Positions 1 through 13,558 of a DNA stretch of 64,000 nt are shown one piece after another. A program made the position numbers and the translations under genes. Positions within the stretch are counted from its first letter, which is position 1. Every line of letters begins with the position of its first letter. This DNA is from Hermodice carunculata (Eukaryota; Annelida; Polychaeta; Eunicida; Amphinomidae), in assembly GCA_964020975.1 (NCBI GenBank), contig OZ026626.1:11103060-11167059 (forward strand). Reading direction: 5' to 3'. The notes under the pieces are model-generated. The model was given only the letters and a program-made list of their open reading frames with translations. It ran no database searches and was not told the origin of the DNA.

Positions 1-714
1 TTCTTATTTTTACCTCTTTTTCCACATTGCTGTATTGCACTATGGACAGAATCTTAAAATGTTTGCCTCTTCTCAGTAAAACTATGAAAGTATATATGAT
101 GACTGGAATATAAAATTAACGACGTACTGCCGTTTATTTAACCTGCATACATGTATATTGATATGGTATCGAAGTTAGACAATGAATGGATACCTTGTAC
201 CTATGAACTTAGAACAAATTAAGTCAACATGTATGGATTCTTTGTACAATTGCGGAAAAAATAGCACCGTATGATATCTTTTTTTGTTAATCAATGAAAT
301 CAGTGCATATTTTGGAAACCCCCTACAATTTTTCAGGGATTTGCAAATATTGTTTCTATTTCAAATTTAAAAAATAATGTGAGCACTTATACATTTTTGC
401 AAGACGAGATGAATTTAAAGTCACATTCCAGCATGTTTTGTCTACATATTTGCTATTAAAAGGCTTGATACACATTGCATACACTCATATTGAGCTATTT
501 TATGCATATTTTTGCATCCTTAATTTATATTCTTTACTTTTACCCACATATATAATGTTTGCTATCAATTTTCTGTAGTCCTTACATGTAGCGCCACCTA
601 GCGACAAAAGTAGCACCGTGACATGCCATTTTTGCTGGCATTTTGTTTCAAATGCCAATATCTTGGTTCACACCAAAAACCAGAGATTTCTAAATTCTTT
701 TGACCAGTGTACCG
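1..714. other. AT-rich intron DNA, no gene seen
   Basis: Downstream intron of the decarboxylase gene. I see no exon on either strand, no long ORF and no clear repeat, only two copies of the short string AAAAGTAGCACCG-like at about 255 and 606. Confidence 0.5.
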
Positions 715-965
715 AACGTCTTTAATAACTTAAAAACTACTGCACATAGAAACACCAAATTTCAGACAGTGAGTTTAGATGCAAAACTGAATACCTCACA
801 AAAATCATATAACGACAGTACATAAGTGGCCAGTTTATTTAAGGTTGCTTTAACATACAAATTAATGGGAATACACAGCTCTGGCCCTCCAAATATCTGT
901 GTATTCAGTGGTGTGTTGGGGTGAATACACACCCTAGAGCTAATTCTGAGCTTGCCTATGTAAGT
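715..965 (-). repeat. Dispersed repeat, copy 1 of 2 (partner at 39735-39985)
   Basis: About 250 bp that reappear in inverted orientation at 39735-39985. Shared landmarks are ACCAAATTTC, TGAGGTATT/AATACCTCA, the GGCCAGAGCTGTGT/ACACAGCTCTGGCC string and TTAGCTCT/AGAGCTAA. The match is imperfect, with small indels. No coding capacity or terminal repeats are evident; it is probably a non-autonomous transposon or part of a larger family. Confidence 0.75.
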
Positions 966-997
966 GAAATAACTTGCTTGTAATTTTGCTAACTGAC

Positions 998-1159
998 CTC
1001 GATGCCCTTCAATATATGCTGGAACTCCGGGCAGATGAGTGCACTTCCCGCATACGCGGCATCCACGTGTAGCCATAGCCCCTCTTTGTCACATAGGGGC
1101 CCTATCTCGTTCAGGGAATCAAAGGAGCAAACCGCAGTTGTCCCAAGCGTAGCACAAAC
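998..1159 (-). CDS. DDC-like: AADC-like exon G: VCATLGTT and [10 protein letters not shown] cofactor motifs
   Basis: 54 codons in phase 0 starting [20 protein letters not shown] and including [10 protein letters not shown], then ending [11 protein letters not shown]. The acceptor is CTGACTACCAG and the donor GTCAGT. In human DDC, Thr246 of A-T-L-G-T-T and Asp271/Ala273 of V-D-A-A-Y hold the PLP ring; all are kept. Vertebrate HDC also reads V-C-A-T-L-G-T-T, whereas human DDC has M-V-A-T-L-G-T-T. A MITE begins only 42 bp upstream of the acceptor (1202-1414). The next exon, with the Schiff-base lysine (N-P-H-K-W), is not seen in 1-997. Confidence 0.96.
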
Positions 1160-1201
1160 CTGGTAGTCAGAGAAATGAACAGTTTCATAGAAGCCAACAT
1201 A

Positions 1202-1414
1202 CTTTAGTTCTAGAAATTTTGGCGCTCGATTTCATGGCGCGCTATCACCCAAAGCGCGAAATTAAAATGCGCTAAAATAAGTGGCATTGTATTTCACTGC
1301 ACTGTATGGCATTGGATTGCGCGAACTTAAAATGCACAAAATTCTGTAATTTAAGGCAAAATGTGCTTGCGCGAAATTAAACACAAAATTAAAAAAAAAA
1401 ATCCAGAACTACAG
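1202..1414. mobile_element. MITE with TA target duplication (Tc1/mariner-like)
   Basis: A 213-bp element with terminal inverted repeats CTTTAGTTCTAGAAATTTT at the left and the complement of AATCCAGAACTACAG at the right, flanked on both sides by TA (1200-1201 and 1415-1416). Internally it repeats GCGCGAAATTAAA-like motifs. Short size, TIRs and the TA duplication fit a mariner-type MITE. It has no coding region. It lies 42 bp upstream of the exon G acceptor. Confidence 0.75.
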
Positions 1415-1416
1415 TA

Positions 1417-1940
1417 TTGCCTGCAGAAAGTTATTTTTGAAACAAAAATAGAGAAACACTAAGACGTACAGTAGTCATTTTAAAATTCATTGTCATTACA
1501 AATCTGTGACCAGGCCATGTGCAAAAAATTATGATGTCACGCACTCTTTGCTTTTAAAATCCATTGGTGACGTCACTCCATTGCTCTAACTCATCATTCC
1601 TTTCATGAATGACGAGTTGCAGTGGACGTACCATCTTAACTGCGAATAAAATTCCATTCTAATATTTCGTGAATGCAAATAATGGATTTTAAGTTGGTTA
1701 GTCAATATTTTCCACGAATGATCCTTTCGTCTATAATTAATCTATACAAAATAATAGGACTGAGATGCAGGTGGCATGGTTGTAATTTTGATATTATAAA
1801 AGTTATGTCTTAGTGGCCTCCAAACAAAACATAAAATTATCACTCTTTATTCACATTGCTTCGACGTTAACTTCTGCTACTATAAATATACTAGAAAAAG
1901 ATTCAGTCTTTGAAAGCATAGATTAGAAGCTATTGCTTAC
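1417..1940. other. Intron between exons F and G, no further feature seen
   Basis: AT-rich intron DNA. No exon, repeat array or clear transposon was recognised apart from the MITE at its downstream end. Confidence 0.5.
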
Positions 1941-1973
1941 ATAAAACGGGGTCAATCCTTGCTTTCGGTCCTC
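1941..1973 (-). CDS. DDC-like: AADC-like exon F: 33-bp microexon
   Basis: Eleven codons, E-D-R-K-Q-G-L-T-P-F-Y, phase 0 at both ends. The acceptor is TTTTACCAG and the donor GTAAGC. It fills exactly the gap between exon E (...A-K-A-I-E) and exon G (V-C-A-T-L-G-T-T); human DDC has E-R-D-K-A-A-G-L-I-P-F-F here and HDC has E-E-D-K-Q-R-G-L-V-P-V-F. Its length, flanking sites and alignment support a real microexon that automatic gene finders would easily miss. Confidence 0.92.
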
Positions 1974-2583
1974 CTGGTAAAATGAAGCATATATCATCAG
2001 ATCAGTACAAGGGGATCGTTATTACGTAAAGGAACAGGGTGATCATCCACTTGGATGATCAGAAGATGTACGATCAATGGAATTATTAAACCACTGTGCA
2101 ATGTGGCCAGGTTGGATCAGTAATCTTGCTTTGTTCATGTCCTGAGTTACTGGGCTTATTGAAAAAACTATCTTGTAGAATTTCTGCCTCGGATATGGCT
2201 ATCCATCATTGCACCACGGGCTTTCATGATACGCTTGAAAATTTCCCTCCCCCATAACAATTTTGATGCAAGTTGATTGTGGTCAAATGCCTTGAATAAA
2301 TTTTTATAAAACTTTAATGTTTGATTCCATCATTCCTTACGTTTAAGGAAAACGTAAGCTGCACTTGATTTCCAGTGGAAGCCTGATAAGAGGGTATATG
2401 GGAGGTCCCGGAACACAGTCGAGATCATATCACCATCATTTTACTGAAAACTTAATGAATAAAAATCTTGACACATCTACACACTGGACGTCCAACTATC
2501 ACGCTAAGTTTCTACGTATACGTGGTTAACTTAGACACTCAGTTTAGTCTTATTTGGTGTTAAGATTATCTACATGTACTTAC
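1974..2583. other. Intron between exons E and F
   Basis: About 610 bp. The only structure noticed is a short perfect hairpin, GATCATCC ACTT GGATGATC, at 2041-2060. No exon or transposon signature is visible. Confidence 0.5.
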
Positions 2584-2694
2584 CTCTATAGCCTTTGCCA
2601 ATGTGTGACCTCGCACGGAATAATTTTCGTCTATATCTAATTCTCTCATTTTCACCAGACCTATCATCCCTGCCTTCTCTACACACGAATGTGC
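2584..2694 (-). CDS. DDC-like: AADC-like exon [13 protein letters not shown]-stacking histidine
   Basis: 37 codons in phase 0: [20 protein letters not shown] then [17 protein letters not shown]. The acceptor is CTGTTACAG and the donor a perfect GTAAGT. The histidine in A-H-S matches human DDC His192, which stacks on the PLP ring. The next segment corresponds to the K-L-K-A-I-P...A-L-E part of human DDC. It was found by reading the minus strand, because the longest ORFs here are on the other strand or out of frame. An extra intron separates it from the following 33-bp exon; in human DDC the two segments are contiguous. Confidence 0.94.
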
Positions 2695-3067
2695 CTGTAA
2701 CAGACAAGGGTATGTTGCGTTTTTCTACTCACGCATTCTGTCCTACAGAGAAACACTTCGACATTGTATCAGGCAGAAAGCTTGAAGCAGAACATGAGTT
2801 CATCAGCATCAAATGGTATTTGTTTTAACAAACTACTTTAGAATTCACATTGAGACAGACACATGGATAAATAGAACTTTCTTAAGTCCCTTTGTCAGTT
2901 AGTTACTTTTCTATACAACCTGTCATTTGCATACAATGAAATAGTTAAACCGAAACAATGGACGTGGCGGGGGGGGGGGGGGGAGCCGGTGAAGATGGGG
3001 AATTAACACAATGGCAATGCTCAAGGTGCAAGCCTTGACCAGGCAGCGCCTTTTGGAATGGCAACAG

Positions 3068-4123
3068 ACCAGTTCATAGGACTCGGGTTTATTCGGTTCA
3101 CTTCGGGAAGCGCTCACTGCTTTATTTACATTTTGTGCTCGATCAGGCTGGCCGGATGACATGTGGAAGGAACAAAAAGTAAAACACAGGATGTGCGTGG
3201 ATTTAACGAAAAATCAAACCATCAGCAAACTATAAATGCACTTTTAACCACTGATGTGACATTTTAGGTACAAGATTTGCACTGTTCACCACACAGGCGT
3301 ATGAAAATATTCTGAGTGTGAGAGCACCGATGCTGCTTGTCTAGTAATACCACAAGGCCAGTATCCCAAGACCAATGTTATTCATACCACTCCGTATACA
3401 TGTGAATAAAGTACATATTCCTGGCTTGAATATGGTAAAATCATACATGTATGTGTTCCTTATCTGTTATTCTCCATGTTGAATGAAGTTTGTGTTTTCA
3501 AACATACGGTGCACAACACACTTACATTACTATCGCCCACGCCCGCTTTGTACAGCTACTTGGTTTATTTATCTTCCGTTTTCATGACCGGCAAGGTGAA
3601 AATGGAAACGTAATAGCTGGTGTGCCAATACAACCGCAACAAAGCCGTTGCACCTGATAGCCAACCTGGACAACTTCTTTAGACTGAAGCCACTGGCTGC
3701 ATGAACGTTGACACATCGACAAAGCGACGTCCCACACCACGCTTACTCTTTCATTTTCCCTGGAAAGAGGACAAGTACACTGAATGTTGAATTTAATGCA
3801 AGAACGCTGCATGATGTTTGCAAGAGCAGGGCACAACTTGATCCTAAATGGACAGTCAAATGGTACTCTTTTTCGGCGGTATGATAAAAGGTGACTTCAG
3901 AAAGTTTTCCAGCAGCATCAGTGCTCTCGCACTCAGAATATTTTCATACGCCTGTGCCGTGGTTAAGCACAATCCGTGCTCTAATCACTAGCGTTAGCCG
4001 TGGCATCCGGTATCAACATATGACGGCGTGGGCCCGACTTCGCTACTTGCTGATTGGACAATCAGGCCAACAATGGAAAGTATAATTTATTACAAAGTTC
4101 GGTAAAACTCGGTATGAACAGGT
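3068..4123. mobile_element. TIR DNA transposon fragment, interrupted by a second element
   Basis: Begins ACCAGTTCATAGGACTCGGG and ends with the complement of ACCTGTTCATACCGAGTTTT, giving imperfect terminal inverted repeats. Its outer parts match, in inverted orientation, the uninterrupted copy at 35027-35404. The shared part includes GCTCGA, CATCCTGTGTTTTAC-like and CGTTAGC strings. Between 3292 and 3956 it carries an insertion that the other copy lacks. No transposase is visible, so it is non-autonomous. A target duplication is not clear. Confidence 0.7.
3292..3956. mobile_element. Nested 665-bp element with ~46-bp inverted termini
   Basis: The left end CACAGGCGTATGAAAATATT and its continuation (3292-3337) recur as an inverted copy at 3911-3956 with about two mismatches. 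The element is absent from the related copy at 35027-35404, which identifies it as an insertion. The interior has no recognisable transposase, so it is a non-autonomous TIR element or foldback. The target duplication is unclear, leaving the superfamily open. Confidence 0.75.
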
Positions 4124-7179
<3,056 letters not shown>

Positions 7180-9790
7180 AATACGTTCATTGAAATCAAT
7201 ATGATATTTCTGTAGTACGTATTTTTATTTATCTTTAAAGTTAAGGAAAAAACCTTTTTCAATCTTATTTTAGAAAAACCTTGTTTAATAAGTCTGCTAA
7301 AAGTGATTTATGTCTGTCAGCAAAATTTTTAAAGTCAGTACAGTTTCTTGCGAAATCAATTAGCCTTGAGACATAACATAAGCAGGATTAATAGGAATAT
7401 TACTTCTTATATATGGATAATTCACTATATCAAAATTGAAATCATTTCTTTTATCATACATTCTTGATTTGAATACACCATTATCATTGAATAAGAGTAG
7501 ATCTAAAAATGAGCATGTTGTGTTCAAATCAGTAGTTTCTTTTCGTTTCAGATCACTAGGATTGTAATGTATTCCTTTAAATATTTGTTACTGACGATCA
7601 GTAAATCATCTATATTTCTGAAAGTTAAACTAAATTATTTAGTAAAGTAATTTTTAACTTTTGCCACTTTCATTAGAAAATTATACTCGTGATAAAGTAA
7701 ATAGAGATTTGCCGAAAGTGGTGCAAAATTTGTACCCATGGGAATTCCTATGACCTGTCTGAAGACACAATCGCCAAAACGTATGTAAATATTATCTATC
7801 AAATATTCAAACAGTCTTATAAACTCATCATAGTCAAATGCATGTTGACCATCATTATCCCATAATCACCAAAGAAAGCATGTTTATGACCAATTATAAT
7901 TTTCTGAAATTAATTTTTCTCAAAAACTTTAAAAACCACTGTTTGAATGTTACGCTTCAGATCTGCATGAGGTATTGTGGTATAGAGAGTAAAAAAAAAA
8001 AAAACAAAAACAAAAACAAGATGATCTATGCCTGTAAGGTGAACATTAGTTGTTTGTAAAGTGTTACGTAAACTTACAGAATTCTTTAATATCCAATTCC
8101 TGTTAACTCCCAACGTTGATTCAATTCTCTTACAGTAATTTCACCAAAATTCCTGTACATTTTTTAATCCTTTAGCTAACAGAACTGATAATTCTTTAGT
8201 AGAACAGAACTTAGATCCAGCAATAAAACGGAATTTATATGGGTTTTTATGTAATTTCGGAATTGCAAAAATCCTTGGTAAGTTACGGAATTTGTCATTG
8301 AAAGTTAAATTGAACTTTTCGAAATATTTAAAGTGACCGTTCACTAAATGTTCAACAGAATAGTCAGCTTTTTCATAGGTAAAAGAGTTAACGGTAGAGT
8401 CGACTAACCCTCATTCTTTGACAATTACATCAAGATAGAACTGTTTACAAACTATGATAACATTATTGGGAGCCATGTCAGCTGGAGCAAAAACATAATT
8501 CTCATGAAAATCATGTAAACATGCTTTAACATCCGACTTATGAAGGACAGCAACAGGTGGTTGTTTAGTTTTTTCTTTAGTTTCTCAATTGTGCTATCCT
8601 CATTAATCCACTCAGATAAAACTGAAACGATTTTCTTTCACATTTTTCATTTTTGGACCATGTTTTAGCATAATTCTCCATAATAAAGGTTCCATTACTA
8701 TTTGTTTATCCTTTTTCCATTATATTTGTTCTTCTCTCTAAATCTAGGACCTTTTGAAATTAAATCTCTAAGTGCTTCATTGGGAATAATGGAAAGATGG
8801 CCTGTTACGCCATGACCATGATGAGTTGATAAAAATGAGGGGGGGGGGGGCAAGGGGGGGGTCTTGATCACAGTTCACAGAAAAAATAATGTTTTCACAG
8901 TTCACAGGAAAAATTATTGAGCTTATATGCATATTCACGATTCACGAGCAATAGTTTAATCCCGAATCCCGAAAATTAATGTTATTGTTTCACAGATCAC
9001 GGAAAATAAAAAGATAGGATCACGAGTCACGAAAATACCCTTCCCTCCCAAAAAAAAAATGGGGAATGACCACATTCAAAGGGATATCCATTATGACGAA
9101 ACCAATCAACCTTAAATTCTGACACTGTCTTCACATGATTAAAAACAGAGGAAATTGTTTTTGTATATTTATAAGATTAATGGGAAGACTTGTGTCCAAA
9201 TGGGGTGGGATAAATGATTGAACCTTTTCGTTGTGAAGAATATTAGAAAGATTAATCAAGTCGATTCCTCTGTTTTTGTATAGCATTTTAATGAAAGTTC
9301 GTTTCTTACTATCATTAATAGTGGAAACAGGCTTAAAAAGTCGATGATTACATGTATCAGTCACAATGAGAATATAGGTTTTATAATCTCTTTTGTAATG
9401 TATAAAGCTGAAATATCTGACTGTCATGTAGAGAGAAGATTAAGAGGTATAAAGTAAAGTAAAGAGCGTAAAAGGTGAAGGACATCAGTTCTGCCATCAG
9501 TATCCTTAATGAGGTCGACAGTGACATTACTATAAAACGATTTTTTTGATGTTTACAGTGTATATTGCTTCTGTTGGGGCGGGCGTGTGTATTGATTGGG
9601 AGGAATTCCCAGTTTTTGAGCATTTCTTTGAAACATTTCCAACACCTTTAATTCTATCATTTAGGCCAAATGGCCAAATGGTACCGAGTTCTTTCTGCCA
9701 AAAAAGTCCTCTTTCTTCGCTCCTTATGGTGAAATCTGTGATTGTTTGACCCTAAACTGGAACTAAGCGTTCAATAATTTTAATGCGAAA
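7180..9790 (-). mobile_element. Penelope-like retroelement relic
   Basis: Minus-strand translation gives, in order, recognisable Penelope-like RT landmarks: an N-terminal K-D-T-D-G-R-T-D-V-L-H-L-L-R-S-L segment, I-N-L-S-N-I-L-x-N-E-K-V, then H-G-H-G-V-T-G-H-L followed by A-L-R-D-L-I-S-K-G-P-R-F-R-E. Next come I-P-K-L-H-K-N-P-Y-K-F-R-F-I-A-G-S (RT finger, around 8230), G-I-P-M-G-T-N-F-A-P-L (7740), F-R-N-I-D-D-L-L (7600) and a C-terminal R-L-I-D-F-A-R-N-C segment near 7360. The element is broken by several interruptions and carries an insertion at 8845-9055. No GIY-YIG domain was recognised. It lies in the same orientation as the host gene. Confidence 0.88.
8845..9055. mobile_element. Insertion inside the Penelope-like element
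   Basis: About 210 bp bounded by G-runs on one side and A-rich DNA on the other, filled with degenerate TTCACAG/TTCACGA repeats. It separates two parts of the Penelope-like coding region that are normally contiguous (the C-G-H-S-P segment and the H-G-H-G-V-T-G segment), so it arrived later. The family is unknown, and no clear TIR or target duplication could be fixed. Confidence 0.6.
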
Positions 9791-10869
9791 TTTGTGGCCT
9801 TCCTTTTCAAAATGTCTGCCACGGATACCTTAAGAATTATGTTCCCCTCATTGTCCCAGCAATTGTATCTTCGTGCTTCGTGCCACATCCACCACCACCT
9901 CCGCCTCCAGATCCACCATCACATCCACATTCGCCACCACCTCCACCACATCCATACCCACCACCATCTCCATCTCCACCTCCACAACCACCACTGCAAC
10001 CACATCCATCTTGACAATCACAACTGCCACCACATCCACACCAACTACCACATCCATCTCCACAACCACCACTGTCACCACATCCAGCACCACATCCACA
10101 TCAACTACCACATTCATCTCCACATCCACCACATCCATTCACATCCATTCACTGCTTGCTCATAATGCAAATTGGCCAAGTGGAGATTAGGGTGCTATTT
10201 TGTGCATAAATATATCGGTGAACCCTTTATAGTTGTATCCACAAAATATGATGGACTTACAATAGAGATGCAAATGAACATTATTTTGCCAATAAAAACT
10301 AATTGTTTTATGTTGCTCAGTTTGCACGGTGTGTATTTTATATGTTCATGCTTTGGGCCTCATTCTCGCTTCACTAAAAGAATTTATTCCGGTGCTGCCG
10401 CGCCCTGAAGTGATATGTGATGATATTTCTTAAAGAGAAGATCTCAATCATTTGTTGTAAATGACTGGAATAGGGTCACAAGCAAAGTGCTGCATAAATA
10501 ATCATTATCTACTGCAGAGGAAAATAAGCTGTACTGTGTAATTATTGCATAATATACGTCCATTAAACTTCAAAAATGAATCGTGCTTCCCATGGGATAT
10601 TATTTTAAAGACGTAAAGCGTAGGCATTAGTTCTGTTCCTGGTTATGAAAATATACAATATCCGCAAAATGCAATAGCATATTCGAAGGTTTTTACCATT
10701 GCAGCGGTATTCCAAGCTCCTTTTCAAGGCTCTTAAACTCTTGGTTTTTATGTTAATCTAAAATTCTCAAATGCGAATTTAAGATAGTGCAAGGGCATTA
10801 CTTCACTCAAATGTACTCGATGGTATCCTCCTTTCGCCGTACCTGTAATGTAAATTGCATAATTCTTAC
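9791..10869. other. Intron DNA including a CCA/CAT-rich low-complexity tract
   Basis: The tract at 9885-10155 is built from CCACCA, CATCCA and CACCAT words and yields artefactual His/Thr-rich and Val/Asp-rich ORFs on both strands. The rest, 10156-10869, holds nothing recognisable. Confidence 0.8.
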
Positions 10870-11004
10870 CAGTTTGGAGCAGTAGGCGACACATTTGGAC
10901 AGTAGAATTCCCTCCTCAGCGTAAGGGTACTTTTGTTTCAGGTTCCTAATTGCCGCAAACCTGGCCGCCAGCAAGGTAACAAGTATGCATTCGCTTGCAG
11001 AGCC
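10870..11004 (-). CDS. DDC-like: AADC-like exon D: GSASE PLP-phosphate loop
   Basis: 45 codons in phase 0, from G-S-A-S-E-C-I-L-V-T-L-L-A-A-R to C-V-A-Y-C-S-K-L. The acceptor is TTTATCGCAG and the donor GTAAGA. The matching human DDC exon also has 45 codons (GSASEATLVALLAAR to Y-S-S-D-Q). The G-S-A-S loop contacts the PLP phosphate in this family. Residue differences at the end (C-S-K-L for S-S-D-Q) fall just before the exon boundary. An ATG upstream in the same frame lies in the intron and is not a start. Confidence 0.95.
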
Positions 11005-11214
11005 CTGCGATAAACAGAACAACCAGATATCAGCTTCACGATCTGTTGACCGACCATATTACAAACAGCAAATACCGCCTTTATGGCTTGTTGACAGATC
11101 ATGTAGGTAACAGTCCATCACTGATATCTTAACACTTTACTGTGGATTTGCTATTCACTGCGAACTATTGGCTATTGCCATCACTTGCTTTTTGTCATAT
11201 ACTTCAATGGAGAT

Positions 11215-11217
<3 letters not shown>

Positions 11218-11281
<64 letters not shown>
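11218..11281. repeat. (TA)n microsatellite
   Basis: About 32 TA units between exons C and D of the decarboxylase gene. Confidence 0.97.
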
Positions 11282-11283
<2 letters not shown>

Positions 11284-11539
11284 GGGAAAAGTCAAAGGTG
11301 TGTAATATAAATATCCATAGATAATTCAGTGCATGAAAAATTAGCAGAAAACGATTTTTTTCAGTGTATGTGACGGAAAAGGCCTTCAGCATCAACAGCT
11401 AGCCAGTCAAGCTAGGCTTGGGGGCACTACTCACAATTTAGGATGAGGGGCACTAACCACAATTTATTATGGGAAAGGTCCACTGAGAGTATAAAATCCA
11501 GACCCAGTGGGAGCGGAATCAAAGCAAAATGGGGTCATT

Positions 11540-12125
11540 GGGTGCTGGTATTGACAAATGGTAGGGGGAAGTCATTGGGAGCCTTGTATTGACAAATGGT
11601 AGTGGGAAGTCTTTGGGAGCCTTGTATTGACAAATGGTAGGAGAAAGTCTTTGGGAGCCTTGTATTGACAAATGGTAGCGGTAAGTCTTTGGGAGCCTTG
11701 TATTAACAAATGATAGGGGGAAGTGTTTGGGAGCCTTGTATTGACAAATAGTAGGGGGAAGGCATTTGGAGCCTTGTATTGACAAATGGTAGGGGAAGTC
11801 TTTTGGGAGCCTTGTATTGACAAATGGTAGGGGGAAGTCTTTGAGAGCCTTGTATTGACAAATGGTAGGGGAAGTCGTTTAGGAGCCTTGTATTGACAGA
11901 TGGTAGGGGGAAGTCTTTGGGAGCCTTGTATTGACAAATGGTAGGGGAAGTCTTTGGGAGCCTTGTATTGACAAATGGTAGGGGGGAGTCTTTGGGAGCC
12001 TTGTATTGACAAATGGTAGGGGGAAGTCTTTGGGAGCCTTGTATTGACAAATGGTAGGGGGAGTCTTTCGGAGCCTTGTATTGACAGATGGTAGAGGGGA
12101 GTCTATGGAGGCCTTGTACTGACAA
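11540..12125. repeat. 38-bp minisatellite, about 15 copies
   Basis: The unit contains TTGTATTGACAAATGGTAGG and then GGGAAGTCTTTGGGAGCC; copies differ by a few substitutions and 1-bp indels. Since 38 is not a multiple of three, each frame rotates through all three readings. The minus strand of the unit lacks stops, so three overlapping minus-strand ORFs arise (up to 216 codons, Q-Y-K-A-P-K repeats). These are artefacts of the array. It lies in the same intron as the 54-bp array. Confidence 0.97.
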
Positions 12126-12804
12126 GCTGGCTGACAAGGAAGTTGAAATCGGCCAGAAAATGGCATAGAAAAGCACACACAAAAAGGGGAAAATAACAGT
12201 TATTGAGATGGATAACAAAGTGTGGGCTTTTTTTTTGGTGTGGTATTTAAAACAGGGAGCCTTATGGATGGAAGGTTTGAAAAAAGTGGTGGGGTATTCG
12301 AGAGTGACAAGAGCCACAAAAAGGGAGTGTTTGTGTTGGACCATACCCGTCACCCCGGGGGCTTCTTCATTAAATTAAAACGAGTCCTTTTGAAAGATTT
12401 TCATTTTATCCAATATTGTTCTCTGCCACAGGACCACAGACTCCCCGCCTACAATGATTGGACGGAGGGATGAAGGAAGTTGCGATGAACTAAGAAAAAA
12501 CATAAAAATCTACTGACAATTGCACTATTTTGACCCATGATTCCTTCTATAACAGAAAAAGGGAATATTTCTAAAGGAATCTCTGTGGAAGTTATCATTT
12601 ATAAAAACCAACTTGTAAACTTTATTTATTTATTTAGCCCAATCAGCATAAGCTGCTCTTACTTGGGGTCATGCTACACCACACCTGACATAACAAGTAA
12701 ACATTTGACGGGTGATAAAACAAAAAGTTACATTAGAAATCACGTGATACAAAATGCAGTTTACAATAGCATATGATACAATATTCTACAAAATTCACAT
12801 TCAT

Positions 12805-13558
12805 ACCTGTATGATGCTGCTGTCTCGCCATGAGTGTGTAAGAGGGCTGTAAACTTTACTATATGGCTCTGCCACCATCCCCAATAGAGTGCAACAGGGC
12901 TGTAAACTGTACCTGTATAACTACCGCCCTCCCCATTTGCCTGTAATAAGGCAGCAAACTTTAATTGCATTGCTCCGCGGCCCTCCCCATTAGCGTGCAA
13001 GAATACTGCAAACTTTATCTGTATGGCTCCATGGCCTTCCCCATTAGCGTGCCAGAAAACTGCAAACTTTATCTGTATGGCTCCGCAGCCCTCCCCATTA
13101 GCATGCGAGAATACTGCAAACATTATCTGTATGGCTCCATGGCCCTCCCCATCAGCGTGCAAGAATACTGCAAACTTTATCTGTATGGCTCCATGGCCCT
13201 CCCCATTAGCGTGCCAGAAAACTGCAAACTTTATCTGTATGGCTCCGCGGCCCTCCCCATTAGCATGCGAGAATACTGCAAACATTATCTGTATGGCTCC
13301 ATGGCCCTCCCCATCAGCGTGCAAGAATACTGCAAACTTTATCTGTATGGCTCCATGGCCCTCCCCATTAGCGTGCCAGAATACTGCAAACTTTATCTAT
13401 ATGGCTTCATGGCCCTCCCCATTAGTGTGCGAGAATACTGCAAACTTTATCTGTATGGCTCCATGGCCCTGCCCATAAGCGTGCAAGAACACTTCGAACT
13501 TTACCTGTATGACTCCGCCGCCCTCCCCATTAGCGTGCAGGAAAGCTGCGGGAAGGTT
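12805..13558 (-). repeat. 54-bp minisatellite derived from the exon C/5' splice-site region
   Basis: Fourteen units spaced at exactly 54 bp from 13508 down to 12968, then slightly irregular to 12810. The first unit is the 3' end of decarboxylase exon C itself. Each unit (minus strand) carries CACGCTAATGGGGAGGGC, then GGAGCCATACAG and AAAGTTTGCAG, i.e. exon end, splice junction and early intron. The eight central copies have CAG-ATAAAG or a close variant where the exon has CAG-GTAAAG; two distal copies (12916, 12810) keep GT. A three-unit higher-order repeat of 162 bp is visible (13030-13190 and 13192-13352). Confidence 0.95.

Noticed and set aside
9794-10190. His-rich, Thr-rich and Val/Asp-rich ORFs
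   Set aside because: All come from one CCA/CAT-rich low-complexity tract read in different frames.
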